64,000 nt of DNA from Siphonodentalium dalli (GCA_032622095.1 CP136066.1:204250978-204314977), one strand, 5' to 3'; counted from the stretch's first letter, positions 23,878-35,046 are shown. Numbers and translations: made by a program. The notes: generated by a model not told the origin, from the sequence alone.

Positions 23878-24338
23878 CCCTTTACCCAACAGAACAGAAC
23901 GGCCCTGTGCCAATGCATTCTCTTATATATGCGAGTCGACCATAGGTCGCCTCGCATATATAAGAGAATGCATTGGCTTAACACATATTAAAAATGATAA
24001 AATTGTCAAAGAATGTAGAAAAATATTATACAAATTGTTAAAAAATGTAAGAAAAAATTATAAACTTGTTAAAAAATGTAAGAAAAAAATGGTAAAAAGT
24101 GTTAAAAAAGATCTTTTTAGGCCAATGCATTCTCTTATATATGCGAGGCGACCTATGGTCGACTCGCATATATGAGAGAATGCATTGGCACAGGGCATAA
24201 CTGTAACCATCACAATGTGGTCAATGAACCTGTTCCAATGATATCCATATTTGTATGGTTCTATTGAGACAGACCGAAGATATTTTAGGCTGTTGAAGCT
24301 TTATTTGGGCGTTTTTGGCCGTTTTGTTGGGTAAAGGG
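23878..24338 (+). mobile_element. M4 piggyBac-like MITE, copy 2
   Basis: TTAA at 23874-23877 and 24339-24342; TIRs CCCTTTACCCAACA and TGTTGGGTAAAGGG, apart from small indels. GAACA is duplicated just inside the left TIR. Confidence 0.85.
23903..24195. repeat. HP module in M4 copy 2
   Basis: Both hairpins are complete, about 23910-23976 and 24122-24188, with a single G for A change (TATGAGAG) in the second. The spacer is A/T-rich with repeated GTTAAAnAATGTAAGAAAAAA units. Confidence 0.85.
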
Positions 24339-24342
24339 TTAA

Positions 24343-24890
24343 CATGTGCCACCCCACCCCATGCCTAATCTTTCGCACGGATCGAGACATGTTATTTCGT
24401 CACATAAACTATGTTTTTAATATTTTGTTTTGTGAAATACGACGTTGGGTTATGCCTCTTGTATCGAATTCACAATTGATATTAATAATTGGTTTAAACA
24501 ATATTTATTTGTCCCAAATGGAATATATAATTAATTAGATGCTTGTATATAGTCAATATTGTGCATATAGCGGTCAGTGAAAAGTGGAAGTTAAGATTGG
24601 GTAAGATGAAGAAAAACAGTATGACGAGGATTAATGAACTGATGAATTATAGTTTAGTGAGAGAGAAAGAAAAAAAAACACAAAGACATATATTTACAAT
24701 GATCACCTCTTTTGTGCATATCAGTTTATTTTACCTTATGAAGTTTGAACTATATATATGAGTCCAGTGAAGTCACTAGTGTGTCGGTACCTTTATATGG
24801 CTTTGAGTCCTACGATTATTACCACGTTATTAGGAATGTAAATTCTTTTTCTTGGATAATTATTATAATAAGGTAGTGACGTTATTGCCA
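24343..24890. other. Unassigned sequence
   Basis: No feature recognised. Confidence 0.35.
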
Positions 24891-24894
24891 GTCT

Positions 24895-25160
24895 GAAACA
24901 AAAGCTACGAACGACACCGGTTGGTAATTGATAAATAGTTTTGTGTTGCCTCAGATATAGCATTATTTAGTCTTTTTGGGAAATGATGTAGATCCCTTTA
25001 GTAGAATATGAGATCTCCGCAGATTTTGGTCTAATACAGAAAATATTTAATTTCTTATTTTTATATATCTGGGACAATAAAGTAGAAAGTGGTCAGCAGT
25101 CTCGACTTCCTTGCATGCGCATTTATCAGTTAAGTGGTTGCGTTTGAGCTCAGCATTAAA
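24895..25160 (-). pseudogene. LINE C-terminal Cys/His fragment
   Basis: Minus strand reads DKCACKEVETADHFLLYCPRY, then stops and frameshifts and a KGSTSFPKKT piece. The pattern CxC-x(n)-HFLLxCPxY is the zinc-binding-like C-terminal segment found after RT in several LINE clades. The RT is not preserved upstream. Confidence 0.6.
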
Positions 25161-25164
25161 GACA

Positions 25165-27160
25165 AACTGAACACTACATTAGTTGCTTTAGTTTCCCGAA
25201 CTCAACTAATCTATTTATGTTCCCACTAAATAGCAAAGCAAAAATCCCGTCGAAATATACCAGCCATTATCTTTAATTTGTCTGCGAAAAATGTCGCCAG
25301 AGTTTTGTTTTGGTTTCACAACTCGCGCCACGTGGTCGATGGAGGGATACATGCGGAAATAGGTATATCGGAATATGATGGTAAAGTGATAGAAATATCA
25401 ATTTAAATACGTCAAAATATCACGTTTTTTTTTTCCTAGTAAATAATAAAATTAGCGATTAAAACGGCACGTTTTGCACTGTTGCTTTGTCTCTATAACC
25501 GATTATTTAGCTGTTAGGCAAAAAGAAGTTGTAAATTTCAATGTAAAACAGTTCTTGTGATAGAATCATGGAAAATACCGGTACACGAGAATTATATACA
25601 TTCTGGAGTTATCTATCTAAAAACCAATGGGATTGCCTATATATATACTCCTATTCCCCACTTTGAGGTACAACACCACTTATCAATATAATGTTAAATC
25701 ACAGGTTTAGACATTTCCTCATAACAACAGGGGCGAATCTAATATATTCCACTCTTATATTATCGATACATGAGACCTTACCTGAACTCATCTTTGATAT
25801 ATCATAGTTCAAGACGTCAGAATTAAGATTACTGACTATCGAAAAATTATTTCATCAACGCGTGCATTGGACGAATCATAATAATCGCGAAATTGCGAAA
25901 GATTTGGTATTGTTTTAGAATTCTTTCCCTTTTGACGTCCCAGCAAATTTCAACAATCTTTGGTATTCACGGATGTAGACGATCGTAGCTTTTCACCGAC
26001 GCTTGTATAATATTTATATTTACTTTTTCAAAGCGAGGTTTTATAAGTTCGCCGAGCGTCATCTATATGTACGACGCGCACGAATACAATCACAACTGCA
26101 ACCCACTTTAGGTATGCTGTAATCCCGCTGAAAAGCATATGCAAAGTTGTGAGTAGGATTATATGTACCCATACCCACTAGGTGTTTGTCTGCTGTGTAT
26201 GGGGTGCATGCCACCGCAATAATAAGCAAAGCACACCCCCCATTCCGAACCATGACCGACGACAGTAACTTACCTTGTTTTCTTTTGTGAGTTGTGTGTA
26301 TGTATCATTATGAATATCATTTTGAGCCATGAATTATTGTAATCTAGTGGCCTGATTGGTGCTTGTATGGAATCCCGTTGTTGTAATCTGTCGTATTCCG
26401 GTTTTATACTACGGGCTCATCTATAGGAAGAGGGTGCAATGCCATCCATTTGGCTTAAGGTCGGTCGGGGCTCTTCAAATCTCGATGGTGCAGTGGCCGC
26501 ATTCACTCATATATGGGTGTCAGAATCCATTCACCTGGTTGTGTATTGCGGTCAGAGGGTGCAACTGAGGCCAGACTCGATTACTTAGTGTGTTTTCGGA
26601 GATATGAGTGTGTCAGATGTTGTTTCCGATTGTATGTATTGGTGATTATGATTTGTAATTTGTTATTAAGGGCATGTGGACTAATTGATTTTGTGATGCA
26701 TGTGTAATAATTTTACAATATTAGCATGTTTGTTAGTTGTTGAAGGAGATAATTATTCAATGGCTTATAATACGGGTACGCAAAGCATTTCCTACTCCGT
26801 CCGGTGGCATTCAAACACGACCCGGAGCCATCTAGAGCGTAAGCCCGCTAAGCATATTTTTTATATTAGTGTTAGTCTTGTTAGGTGGTCGATATTGCGG
26901 TTTTGCCATGTTTGTAGGGTTAATATAGGTGGTGACTTATTTATACTAGGGGCTGAGTATTGGGTCTTAATGGGGACTTGATTAGCTACCGGGTGGCGTG
27001 GCCAATCCACTGTGTTCGGCGAGAGCACTTTTTGAAAAATACCTGTAGGGATGTCTGATGAAAATGACCTGTTTGAGGTATTGAGGTGTAGCTGAAATGA
27101 ATTTCCGATTAGTGGACTTACCACCCATTTGTCTGAACTGAGTTAGTAGCCTAATCGATA
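25165..27160. other. Unassigned sequence
   Basis: No convincing gene. The 64-codon minus-strand frame 26059-26253 has a hydrophobic N-terminus and an upstream GTAAGT, but no family match. The frame 26861-27124 (minus) could be a tail of the LINE fossil at 27.5 kb; it has no recognisable motif. Confidence 0.3.
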
Positions 27161-27165
27161 TCGAT

Positions 27166-27340
27166 TGTTTATTTGTTGTAGATGTAGATGTAGGCCTGTT
27201 TGTTGTAGATGCAGACGTAGGCCTGTTTGTTTGTTTGTTGTAGATGTAGATGCAGGCCTGTTTGTTTGTTGTATATGTAGATGTAGGCCTGTTTGTTTGT
27301 TGTAGATGTAGATGTGGGCCTGTTTGTGTGTTGTTTGTGT
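27166..27340. repeat. Tandem repeat, GTAGATGTAGATG units
   Basis: Units of roughly 30-40 bp contain GTTGTAGATGTAGATG and AGGCCTGTTTGTTTG, repeated about five times with length variation in the GTTT run. Confidence 0.8.
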
Positions 27341-27492
27341 CTGTTGATTGCTAAACGTTTATTGAATTTGAAGTGTATTAATAAGGCCGTTGAGAGAGAT
27401 TATCCTGGCAGAGCACAGAAAGATCACAAAACTCGCTGGTCTGGTGCTCATGTTGTTTTTGGACAGTATTGTTTTCCTGAGTTCGAGTTATA

Positions 27493-27960
27493 TTAATGTA
27501 CTGCCTTGTAGTCTAGATAGAGTGTAGCTGCTAGTGTTTTAAGTTTAACATGAAGCTGTGGTATGTCGGCTGTATTGTGGACTGTCCTGATGGGGGTTCG
27601 TATATATCCTGGAGTGCCATTCTCAGGGTTTTGTTTTGGATTACTGGAAGCTTGTTGATATGAGTGTAGATTTGGGTGAGTTGATGATAATGATGGCCCC
27701 ATATTCCATGATTGGACGTATAAATTGCTTATAAAGCTTAATTAGTTACTGGATTAAGTTTCCATGATGTTTCCCTAAAAACCCAATTATCTGGTTGGCC
27801 CTGGTTGTAATGTTTTTAATGTGTTCATGAAAGGATAGTTTTTGTTCGAGAGTTGTTCCCAGAAGTGTTGCCTCTTGGTTTGTTCCACAATAAGCGACAC
27901 ACACGGTAATTTCGCTGACACGTCGGTCAGGTGACGGCTTGTGTGGACAGATCCTAATTG
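27493..27960 (-). pseudogene. LINE RT thumb fragment (Jockey/I-like)
   Basis: Minus-strand translation across frames yields ATLLGTTLEQKLSFHEHIKN, ITTRANQIIGFLGK, LIKLYKQFIRPIMEYGA and IQNKTLRMALQDIYEP. These match the thumb region of Jockey/I-type LINE RTs (KLSF..HI...RANQ...GFL; LY...IRP..EYG). Several frameshifts. The palm is missing. Confidence 0.7.
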
Positions 27961-28082
27961 AGTATTACATACTCTCATCGTATGACGTATGACAATACAT
28001 ATTGAGAAGAAAGCTGTGAGAATTCACAATGACATATATGAATATATTGGTATATAGCATAGTGGTGATATTAATATAAATC

Positions 28083-28290
28083 GAAGTGTAGCGAATGGCG
28101 CTTTCGCGAACAATGACAAGTTTTTGAGCGGGAATTTCTTACAATTCAGTTCCCGATAAAGGGGACGCCACTCTAATAAAATGTGTTTAAGTCTAGGTCA
28201 TATGTAAGATTTCAGCCGAATAATGTGACACTGCCGGTGCACAATTAAGCATTTTGATGCCAAAATTGTCCAATTATCACATCCTAGGGA
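28083..28290 (-). repeat. Direct repeat, 3' end of DIRS-like element
   Basis: Shares with 34365-34575 the blocks CGAACAATGACA, GCGGGAATTT, CCCGATAAAGG, CACTGCCGGTGCA and TTTTGATGCCAAAAT, in the same order and strand. Confidence 0.75.
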
Positions 28291-29017
28291 ATGTAATAAT
28301 AGGACATATTTTTGGCATCAAAAGTTGTTTATTCGATAAACAATAACCAACTAGTTAAATACATACATTAATGAAACAACTTTCACACATCTTTCTCACA
28401 TCCACTCAACCTACCAATTATACACAGGAAATGATGTTTTTCTGTCAATAAGCCGCAGGCCACCATAAATTAATACTGATGTCGTCCGGGGGAGCCAAAG
28501 GCTGGTAGATTCATCTGGACTATCAAGTCAGTGGCGTGAAGATGCTGTTCAAGCTATCTCCTGAAAGGGAAGTAAGGGAGAAGACATCAGTATAAAGTTT
28601 ATTTAAATACAAAGAAAGAAACTAAGTTGATGATCAATATCAATATAATACACATACAGGGTAGTCATAGCTACTCTAATATCCCTCGTTACATAATAAT
28701 TCAAATTATCATTATTATAATTAATGGCAATTGTGTTAACTGCTTAATCAATGTAATACTCATGAATATTAGCACTCATTACAATAACCCGGTGTTCACT
28801 ATAATTCATAGCAAATGTGTTAACATTATAATCGCGCACATGGATATTATCATTAATGATCAATATGTTAACTAAATAATCAATGTAATACTCTGACATG
28901 AATAGTATAACTAATTACACAGTGTCCAATTATGACTATAATTCATGATAATTTTGGCAAAAATTTCACAACTTGAATGAAAATATTTCTCAACACCCTG
29001 GTGCCTTCATAGTTTAA

Positions 29018-29409
29018 CCCTTTACCCAACAGAAGGGCCATGTGCCAATGCATTCTCTTATATATGCGAGTCGACCATAGGTCGCCTCGCATATATAAGA
29101 GAATGCATTGGCTTAACACATTAAAAATTATAAAATTGTTAAAGAATGTAAGAAAAAATGGTAAAAAGTATTAAAAAAAGATTTTGTTTAGGCCAATGCA
29201 TTCTCTTATATATGCGAGGCGACCTATGGTCGACTCGCATATATAAGAGAATGCATTGGCACAGGGAATAACTGTAACTATCACAATGTGGTCAAAGAGC
29301 CGGTTCCAATGATATCCATATTTGTATGGTTCTATTGAGACAGACAGAAGATATTTTAGGCTGTTGAAGCTTTATTTGGCCGGTTTTGGCCGGTTTGTTG
29401 GGTAAAGGG
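29018..29409 (+). mobile_element. M4 piggyBac-like MITE, copy 3
   Basis: TTAA at 29014-29017 and 29410-29413; TIRs intact. It lies in the non-coding 3' part of the DIRS-like element. Confidence 0.85.
29038..29266. repeat. HP module in M4 copy 3
   Basis: Two full hairpins, about 29045-29111 and 29193-29259, with a short spacer. The outer edge is mutated on the left (CCATGTGCC for CCCTGTGCC). Confidence 0.85.
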
Positions 29410-29894
29410 TTAAATGGAGGACTTCATCATTGGCAGCAAAAAGTCGCCTCAGAGGAATATGTGTAACTTTTTAAACAAAAGATTTGGATGTTCTGACAAT
29501 TTTAACATGCCTATCGGAACAACGTGGATAATTGCTTGTTTACATCAATGATTTTTTCTTCAGTATATTTAAATATTTTGGCCTTGGCAATAAGGATGAA
29601 ATGACCAATCTACATGAGGTATTAGTTAAAACCACTGTTATCAAATCGTTAAACAATGCAATTATATGTTCTACTGAATGACTGTATAGTATTTGTTCCA
29701 ACATGAATTATTATATAATTATTTGGAACTGATACTCTCCTTATTTGAGAGAACGAATCTTGTCAATATCTGAATTTTGGCTCCAGAATGCGGATCGACT
29801 TCAGTGTTGTTCACGCCTGTGACGTATTTGCAAATAATGTCTGACATGAGTAGAACTGAATTGGAACCTACAATTTTATATTAATTCTAACATT

Positions 29895-30783
29895 CTACAT
29901 GTTTCTGATATATGTACTTAAGGCTTGAGACATTTTCATCTTATCTTCCAAATCAATTTCCAAATAAACTTTGTATGCATCGGTTCTCCAATCTCCGTGC
30001 AACTGTATCAAATCGTAAGGAACACCACACATAAAGGCTGTTGTAGCTCCACCTCTTCTAAAACTGTGGGAAGAGTAATTATGTGGATCACGATTAGTTT
30101 TCTCAATCAACAATTTCAATTTTCTTTGGAGTTGTGGATATGTAACTACAACAGAGCTTTTTGATTTCTTAATCATAAAGGCTGGTTCTTCGTTAACTCC
30201 TGGTACTAATCTACACATGTTAATGTAGGCTTCCACGGGACACAAAGGTGAATTTTCAATTGGAATCAATGGTAATTGTAGTTGTCTCTCTCCAAACTGA
30301 TTTGACTTTGACCGTTTTAATGTCACAACCAAGATATTACCCTTTATTGAAATATCACCCCTGATTGTTCTGATCGAATTCTCTAAATGAATTAGGCACT
30401 AAATTAGATTTGCGTGAAAAAGTGAAAAAGGCGAGAAGAAACAAACACCAAAAGGTTGCATCATGGGGATCTTCACAATTTAAAAATGCATACAATTCCA
30501 GTAATAGTTCTGGTATGATTGGAGAAGCTCGATTAACTGCATGTGGATTCAATATGACAATGCATTGGAACATTAATTTATTATGATATGAATCAGTTGG
30601 AAATTGAATATCCAATAAATGTAAGGTTTTCACCCCTGCGACATAGTTTTTAATTGATTGTACTGAAACAAATGACCTACTTAAACTGCACAAATATAAT
30701 TGTATAAGCTTACTGTTAGCAGGCAATGGATTGAAAATGAACAATTCACAAAATAATGAATATGCCTCAAATTGAATTTTCAA
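29895..30783 (-). pseudogene. DIRS-type tyrosine recombinase
   Basis: The enzyme would insert the circular DNA intermediate of the element by site-specific recombination. About 296 codons. The N-terminal SAM-like part is 30783 to about 30450. The catalytic Arg lies in FFTFSRKSNLVP near 30385-30420, the His-x-x-Arg box in SSHSFRRGGATTA near 30040-30070, HGDW follows, and the nucleophile region is DAYKVYLEI near 29955-29980. All four catalytic positions remain recognisable. One frameshift near 30357 separates box I from the rest. The stop at 29895 follows a short C-terminal tail, as in relatives. This is the best kept gene of the element. Confidence 0.85.
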
Positions 30784-30974
30784 ATTTGAGTGTGCCTTTA
30801 GCGAAAGCTGCTTTCGTGGAAAGTATAACTTCTTTATTCAATTTTCTGATAACAACATCTGGAATGAAAATTGTTAAGTTGTTCCAATTCAATTCAAACT
30901 TCACCAATTATGCTCAAATTTGAATAACTTATCAGGAAATGTAATTTCCACTACATTCCTGTTTGATACCAGAT

Positions 30975-31627
30975 TCATGAATATTCTAGCGTTAGTCTTT
31001 GACCATCTAGATAATAAATCTGGGATCCGGTTGCTAGAACCGCTTTTGTGGATAGCCTTAATGTCAAACTAATGCCTAGCTGCAATGAACTGAATCTCTC
31101 TAAGATATGACTGCATGAACATATTATGTGTAGCCCCAGAATTGAGAACTGACACAGACACAAAATTATCACACAAAACATGGAAATTTTGCGTCCTGTA
31201 TATATCTGACCCCAAATTTTAAAGCTAATCAAAACAGTTAATAATTCTAAACAATTAATTTGCAAACATTCTGTACGAATATATTCCAGAAACTCTCTAT
31301 GAAAATAATCATCTCCACTCCACAGGATGAAAGTGTAGCATCACATGCTAACTGTACATCCGATTCAGACCAATCTTCTAACATCATCATGTAAATACCA
31401 TTATAATCTTCGAGAAACTCTGACCACAAGGCCAGGTCTTTTCTCGCGAATCTAGGAATCGGAGTCTTGTGCTGTTCTAATTCAAAGTTACGCAACCATG
31501 TTAATAAGCGTGAGACAAAAAGTCTCCCCGGTCGAACACATGATGAAATAAAGTTAAGTTTTCCCAGCAAAGACTCCAATTCCTCCGATGCCATTTTCTT
31601 CCTTTTCCATGATTTTACTAGATTCAA
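30975..31627 (-). pseudogene. DIRS-type RNase H domain
   Basis: Degrades the RNA strand during element reverse transcription. Minus strand: the connection LALWSEFLEDYNGI, then SDVQLACDATLSSCGVEM with the first catalytic Asp, INCLELLTVLISFKIWGQ with the Glu, and, after a frameshift, HVLCDNFVSVSVLNSGATHN with the next Asp, then REIQFIAARH. DLLSRW-like remnants lie at about 31005. At least two frameshifts. Confidence 0.75.
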
Positions 31628-31817
31628 TTCTTAATTCAAGTTTGTTTAGATCAAATTGGATTCCAAAAAAATTTCGTATTATTTTTGAAGGTGCACTAAT
31701 ATTTTCTACCGATTCCTCTCAGCAGCAGTTGTCCAAAATTGTCTTTAAAAAATTAAAAGACGCTTCAACCTTTTCTTCAAGTTCACAACCTGCAGGATCA
31801 TCCATGTACTTGATTAA

Positions 31818-32199
31818 CCCTTTACCCAACAGAAGGGCCCTGTGCCAATGCATTCTCTTATATATGCGAGTCGACCATAGGTCGCCTCGCATATATAAGA
31901 GAATGCATTGGCTTAACACATTAAAAATTATAAAATTGTTAAAGAATGTAAGAAAAAATGGTAAAAAAAGATTTTTTTTAGGCCAATGCATTCTCTTATA
32001 TATGCGAGGCGACCTATGGTCGACTCGCATATATAAGAGAATGCATTGGCACAGGGCATAACTGTAACTATCACAATGTGGTCAAGGAGCCGGTTCCAAT
32101 GATATCCATAGTTGTATGGTGTTAGTGAGACAGACCGAAGTTATTTTAGGCTGTTGAAGCTTTATTTGGCCGGTTTTGGCCGGTTTGTTGGGTAAAGGG
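31818..32199 (+). mobile_element. M4 piggyBac-like MITE, copy 4, in RT
   Basis: TTAA at 31814-31817 and 32200-32203, with intact CCCTTTACCCAACA TIRs. The empty site, CACTTAATCAAG on the minus strand, restores the RT reading frame two codons before YMDD. This is direct evidence for a TTAA target duplication. Confidence 0.9.
31838..32056. repeat. HP module in M4 copy 4
   Basis: The cleanest example. Hairpin 1 at 31845-31911 and hairpin 2 at 31983-32049, each 67 nt: a 26-bp perfect outer stem, one T/C mismatch, a 5-bp CGACC/GGTCG inner stem and an ATA loop. Hairpin 2 is the reverse complement of hairpin 1. Open frames on both strands run through the module and give QCILLYMR and YKRMHW peptides, which are artefacts of the palindrome. 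Confidence 0.9.
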
Positions 32200-32388
32200 T
32201 TAAGTGGAATCCTGCTGTATTCATCATGTAACAAATCCAATCAGTCATTGATTGCCATTTAAATGCACTACTTCTCAAACCCATAGGTAACACCCTGTCA
32301 TAATAAATTTGACCTTGCCAGTTGCCACTGATACCCTAATAAATGTACATCACATACGTCTACTGGTATCTGTCTGTAACAGCGCCTC

Positions 32389-32626
32389 TAACTCAAATGT
32401 AGTTATATATCTCTACTCCTCCTAAACCATTATTTCATTCCCTTCCCGTCTGATCGATACCCTCCCTCACTTATTCAGGAAGGGACATGTCGCCAAAGAG
32501 GAGAAGACTTCATATAAGCCCTCGGGCTTGTTGTCTGATCCTCATTTCCAAAATTAACTCTTATATATGTCATCTGTGTATTATGTCAATTATTTGGTTT
32601 GGAAATAAAAATATGTTTACACTAAG
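32389..32626 (+). mobile_element. Truncated LINE 3' end in DIRS RT
   Basis: A 238-bp insertion flanked by an 8-bp duplication AGCGCCTC (32381-32388 and 32627-32634). It ends AATAAAAATATGTTTACACT plus a short AAG tail. The empty site restores YKRDLRRCYRQIPVD in the RT. The 3' terminal AATAAA and the target duplication fit a 5'-truncated LINE or SINE. Confidence 0.65.
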
Positions 32627-32790
32627 AGCGCCTCAAATCTCGCTTGTAAATGACTGAACTGTATGGATTTACCTTAGTCATATTCACCAGACTATCAACT
32701 GATGCAGATAGTTTATAATTCACACCCAAATAGGTATTTTTTGGATGTGTTGATTCAAGATCATATTTATCGGAAAACTTAAATCCAAAA

Positions 32791-33640
32791 TCACTCGCCT
32801 TTCCCTGGAATCTTTCTTTGGAACAGATTCAAAGGTGATAAGAAGCTTGTATCGAAAGGAATTTTATCAAATGGACCGATAATAGCCTTATAAGTCTTCT
32901 CTTTGGTGAGATATCTCTCCATGTCAACAGGAAATAAAGTAACACCCTTGTTGTTTCCAGATTTAGTTCTTTCTGGTCTCTGTGTGATTCCAATTGGGAA
33001 ACCAAATTCTATAAACCCACAAAGATGTTTATTTTCATAATCCTTTAACATACACTTGAAAAATTCCACTTTCTTTCTAGAATAAACTGGTATTCTACAT
33101 TCTAGATAGTTGGGTTTACCAGATTGTCTGATAATAATATTGTCACTTACAACTTCGTCTTCGTACCTAGAAGCACCACTGAACAAAATCTCATTGTCCA
33201 GTTTAGTTTCTTCAGTGGTACCTATATAAGAATTATTTGATTCATCATTGGAAGTCTGAGATTGTCTGACAATAATGTCTCTTAGAGTGTTATCGTCACA
33301 TTCAGTATTACAACTTAAACCAACTGCACCATTGCGAACTTTCCCATTTTCTAATCTCAGTTCCTCATTGGTATCACAGTAGGAAATATTTGATTCCTCA
33401 TTTGAAAGCTGAGATTGTCTACCAATAATGTTTCTTACAAATGTATCATTACATTCAGTATCATAACTTAAATCAACAACAACATTGGTAGAATTCTCAT
33501 TTTCCAATTTCATTTCACTGTTAGTACCAACATCAGAAGCATTTAATTCATCATTGGAAAGCTCAGAAATGTCACCACATGTTACTATAGAACCAGCTGC
33601 GTTCCGAATATCACTTGTGATTATTCGATTTAGTTATATA
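32791..33640 (-). pseudogene. DIRS gag C-terminus and RT start
   Basis: The open 240-codon frame (33513-32791) carries internal repeats of about 48-50 residues, each with (L/M)xLENE, a TECxD and a R(Q)SQxSNxES-like block; a fourth decayed copy lies upstream at 33514-33640. The last 105 residues read FFKCMLKDYENKHLCGFIE, then NNKGVTLFPVDMERYLTKE and IGPFDKIPFDTSFLSPLNL, which match the conserved N-terminal RT region of DIRS elements. It therefore spans the gag/RT junction. Function of the repeats is unknown. Confidence 0.65.
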
Positions 33641-33736
33641 GGTATAGCTGTGACAATTTTCTCAAGGTTTGAATTGCGAATTGTATTACTATCACCAATA
33701 TTGTTTATACACCTATACATGTCACATTGGGATTAC

Positions 33737-34175
33737 TCACGATTTTCTCATTTGTAGTTTCAATACTTTTACTACCTTATTTTGAAACTGTCGCGCTGAT
33801 TTCTGTGCTTCTGCCAGTTCTCTTCGAGATTTCTGCACCTCCAGCTCGTTTTGACATCTTCTTCGGATCAAAACTTCAGGCATTTGTCGAAAGGCCTGTG
33901 TTTTTCGACGATTTTCCTCGATTTCAGCATCCATTTCTTCCATTTAGATCGCGTCCTTGTAAATGAACTCGCTGATATCATTTTCGGTTTCCTGGTTGTA
34001 GATTGGGCCGGTGACACACACTGGTCTCACCTTTTGTACTTTCTTCATCGCTCTGATCTACTTCGGAAATTAACTCTATCTTCGGAGATTTCGAGACATA
34101 ACGATCCCCGGTTTCATTATAACTTTTATAGTCTATGGTTTGTTTAGCACTAGCTCCTTTGCCTCTACCGCTCAT
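33737..34175 (-). pseudogene. DIRS gag-like N-terminus
   Basis: Starts with ATG at 34175 (MSGRGKGASAKQ), an acidic Ser/Glu-rich stretch follows, then after a frameshift near 33960 a heptad-rich, charged segment (IEENRRKTQAF, RRELAEAQKSARQFQNKV) that looks like a coiled coil. Position 5' of RT and the coiled coil suggest a gag-like structural protein. No zinc knuckle is seen. Confidence 0.55.
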
Positions 34176-34364
34176 AGTTATGCGTAACTGGCAATTTTAT
34201 TGTCTATAATATCCTAACGTAGCTTAACACGATCTTGTCAAAGACTCAAAGTCAAATAATATATTCCATGTGCGGTACAAGCACAATATATAACGTTTTG
34301 TAAAGTTACATTGACGTCGATATCGAAAAAACAGTCAATTCGAATTGGATCCATTATACTGAGC

Positions 34365-34575
34365 GTAGTCAAAGCGAAGTCAAAAATCGAACAATGACAC
34401 ATATTTGGGCGGGAATTTGTTATAATCATTTTCCCGATAAAGGAAAGCTACTCTAATGAAATGTGTTCAGGTCTAGTTCATATGTCAGAGATCAGCCGAA
34501 TAAGGTCTCATGGCACTGCCGGTGCATAATTAAGTATTTTGATGCCAAAATAGTCCAATATATCATAATCTAAGT
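34365..34575 (-). repeat. Direct repeat, 5' end of DIRS-like element
   Basis: Partner of 28083-28290, same strand, clearly diverged, so the insertion is not recent. Confidence 0.75.
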
Positions 34576-35046
34576 TATCTATGTGAATAAACGGGATAAT
34601 TGTATATTCATAAACAAGCTTGAGGTATAACGGCAGCCATGCGTGTAGACAATAGTATATACTTTGATTTTATTTATTTCGTCAGGGGTGTGGGTAACAC
34701 ATTGTTAAGCCTCAGGGGTTGTTTATGGTTTTCACATGGTTTTCTGAAATGTGCTGAAGGGTACACATGGTTTTCTGAACTGTGTGGAAGGATACACATG
34801 GTTTTCTGAAATGTACTGAAGGGTACACAGGGTGTTCTTGAATGTACTTAGCGTAAACAATATGTATGTACCCAAGATATACAATCTCGCATACATAAAT
34901 AATTATCAAGATACTAAATATATTTGATCGAGGATATAGGGAATCTGATATAAAGCATTATATAAATGCGTATTCTATGGGTTATCTCCCGATGTATTAA
35001 AGTGACCATTTCATAGGAGTATAAATTGTTGTATTTGTATACTTAA

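Larger units (their letters stand above)
31630..32780 (-). pseudogene. DIRS-type RT palm, split by two insertions
   Basis: Minus strand: KLSASVDSLVNMTK (about 32690-32730), then YKRDLRRCYRQIPVD, the motif A region with the catalytic Asp, split by the 32389-32626 insertion; then RVLPMGLRSSAFKWQ (motif B-like); then GFHLIKYMDDPAGC with YMDD at 31797-31808, split by M4. Both breaks close in frame once the insertions and one target copy are ignored, so the frame was open when they arrived. Further frameshifts are present elsewhere. Confidence 0.8.
28070..34600 (-). mobile_element. DIRS/Ngaro-like retroelement
   Basis: Order on the minus strand: gag-like ORF (34175 down), RT, RNase H, tyrosine recombinase (ending 29895). 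The coding block lies between direct repeats at about 28083-28290 and 34365-34575. A tyrosine recombinase in place of a DDE integrase, downstream of RT/RH, defines the DIRS order. Direct rather than inverted flanking repeats fit the PAT/Ngaro branch with split direct repeats, though I could not resolve A and B repeats. The element is dead: frameshifts in every gene, two M4 insertions (29018-29409, 31818-32199) and a LINE 3' insertion (32389-32626). No methyltransferase domain was seen. Confidence 0.8.

Noticed and set aside
26059-26253. Possible small secreted peptide with a hydrophobic start (minus)
   Set aside because: The signal-like N-terminus and a nearby GTAAGT are suggestive, but the frame is short and has no relative, mature domain or cysteine pattern I recognise.
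31588-32061. 157-codon open frame (+) and 103-codon minus frame through the DIRS RT and HP
   Set aside because: They read antisense RT sequence or the palindromic hairpins; the repeated QCILLYMR and YKRMHW peptides come from the palindrome and recur wherever HP occurs.
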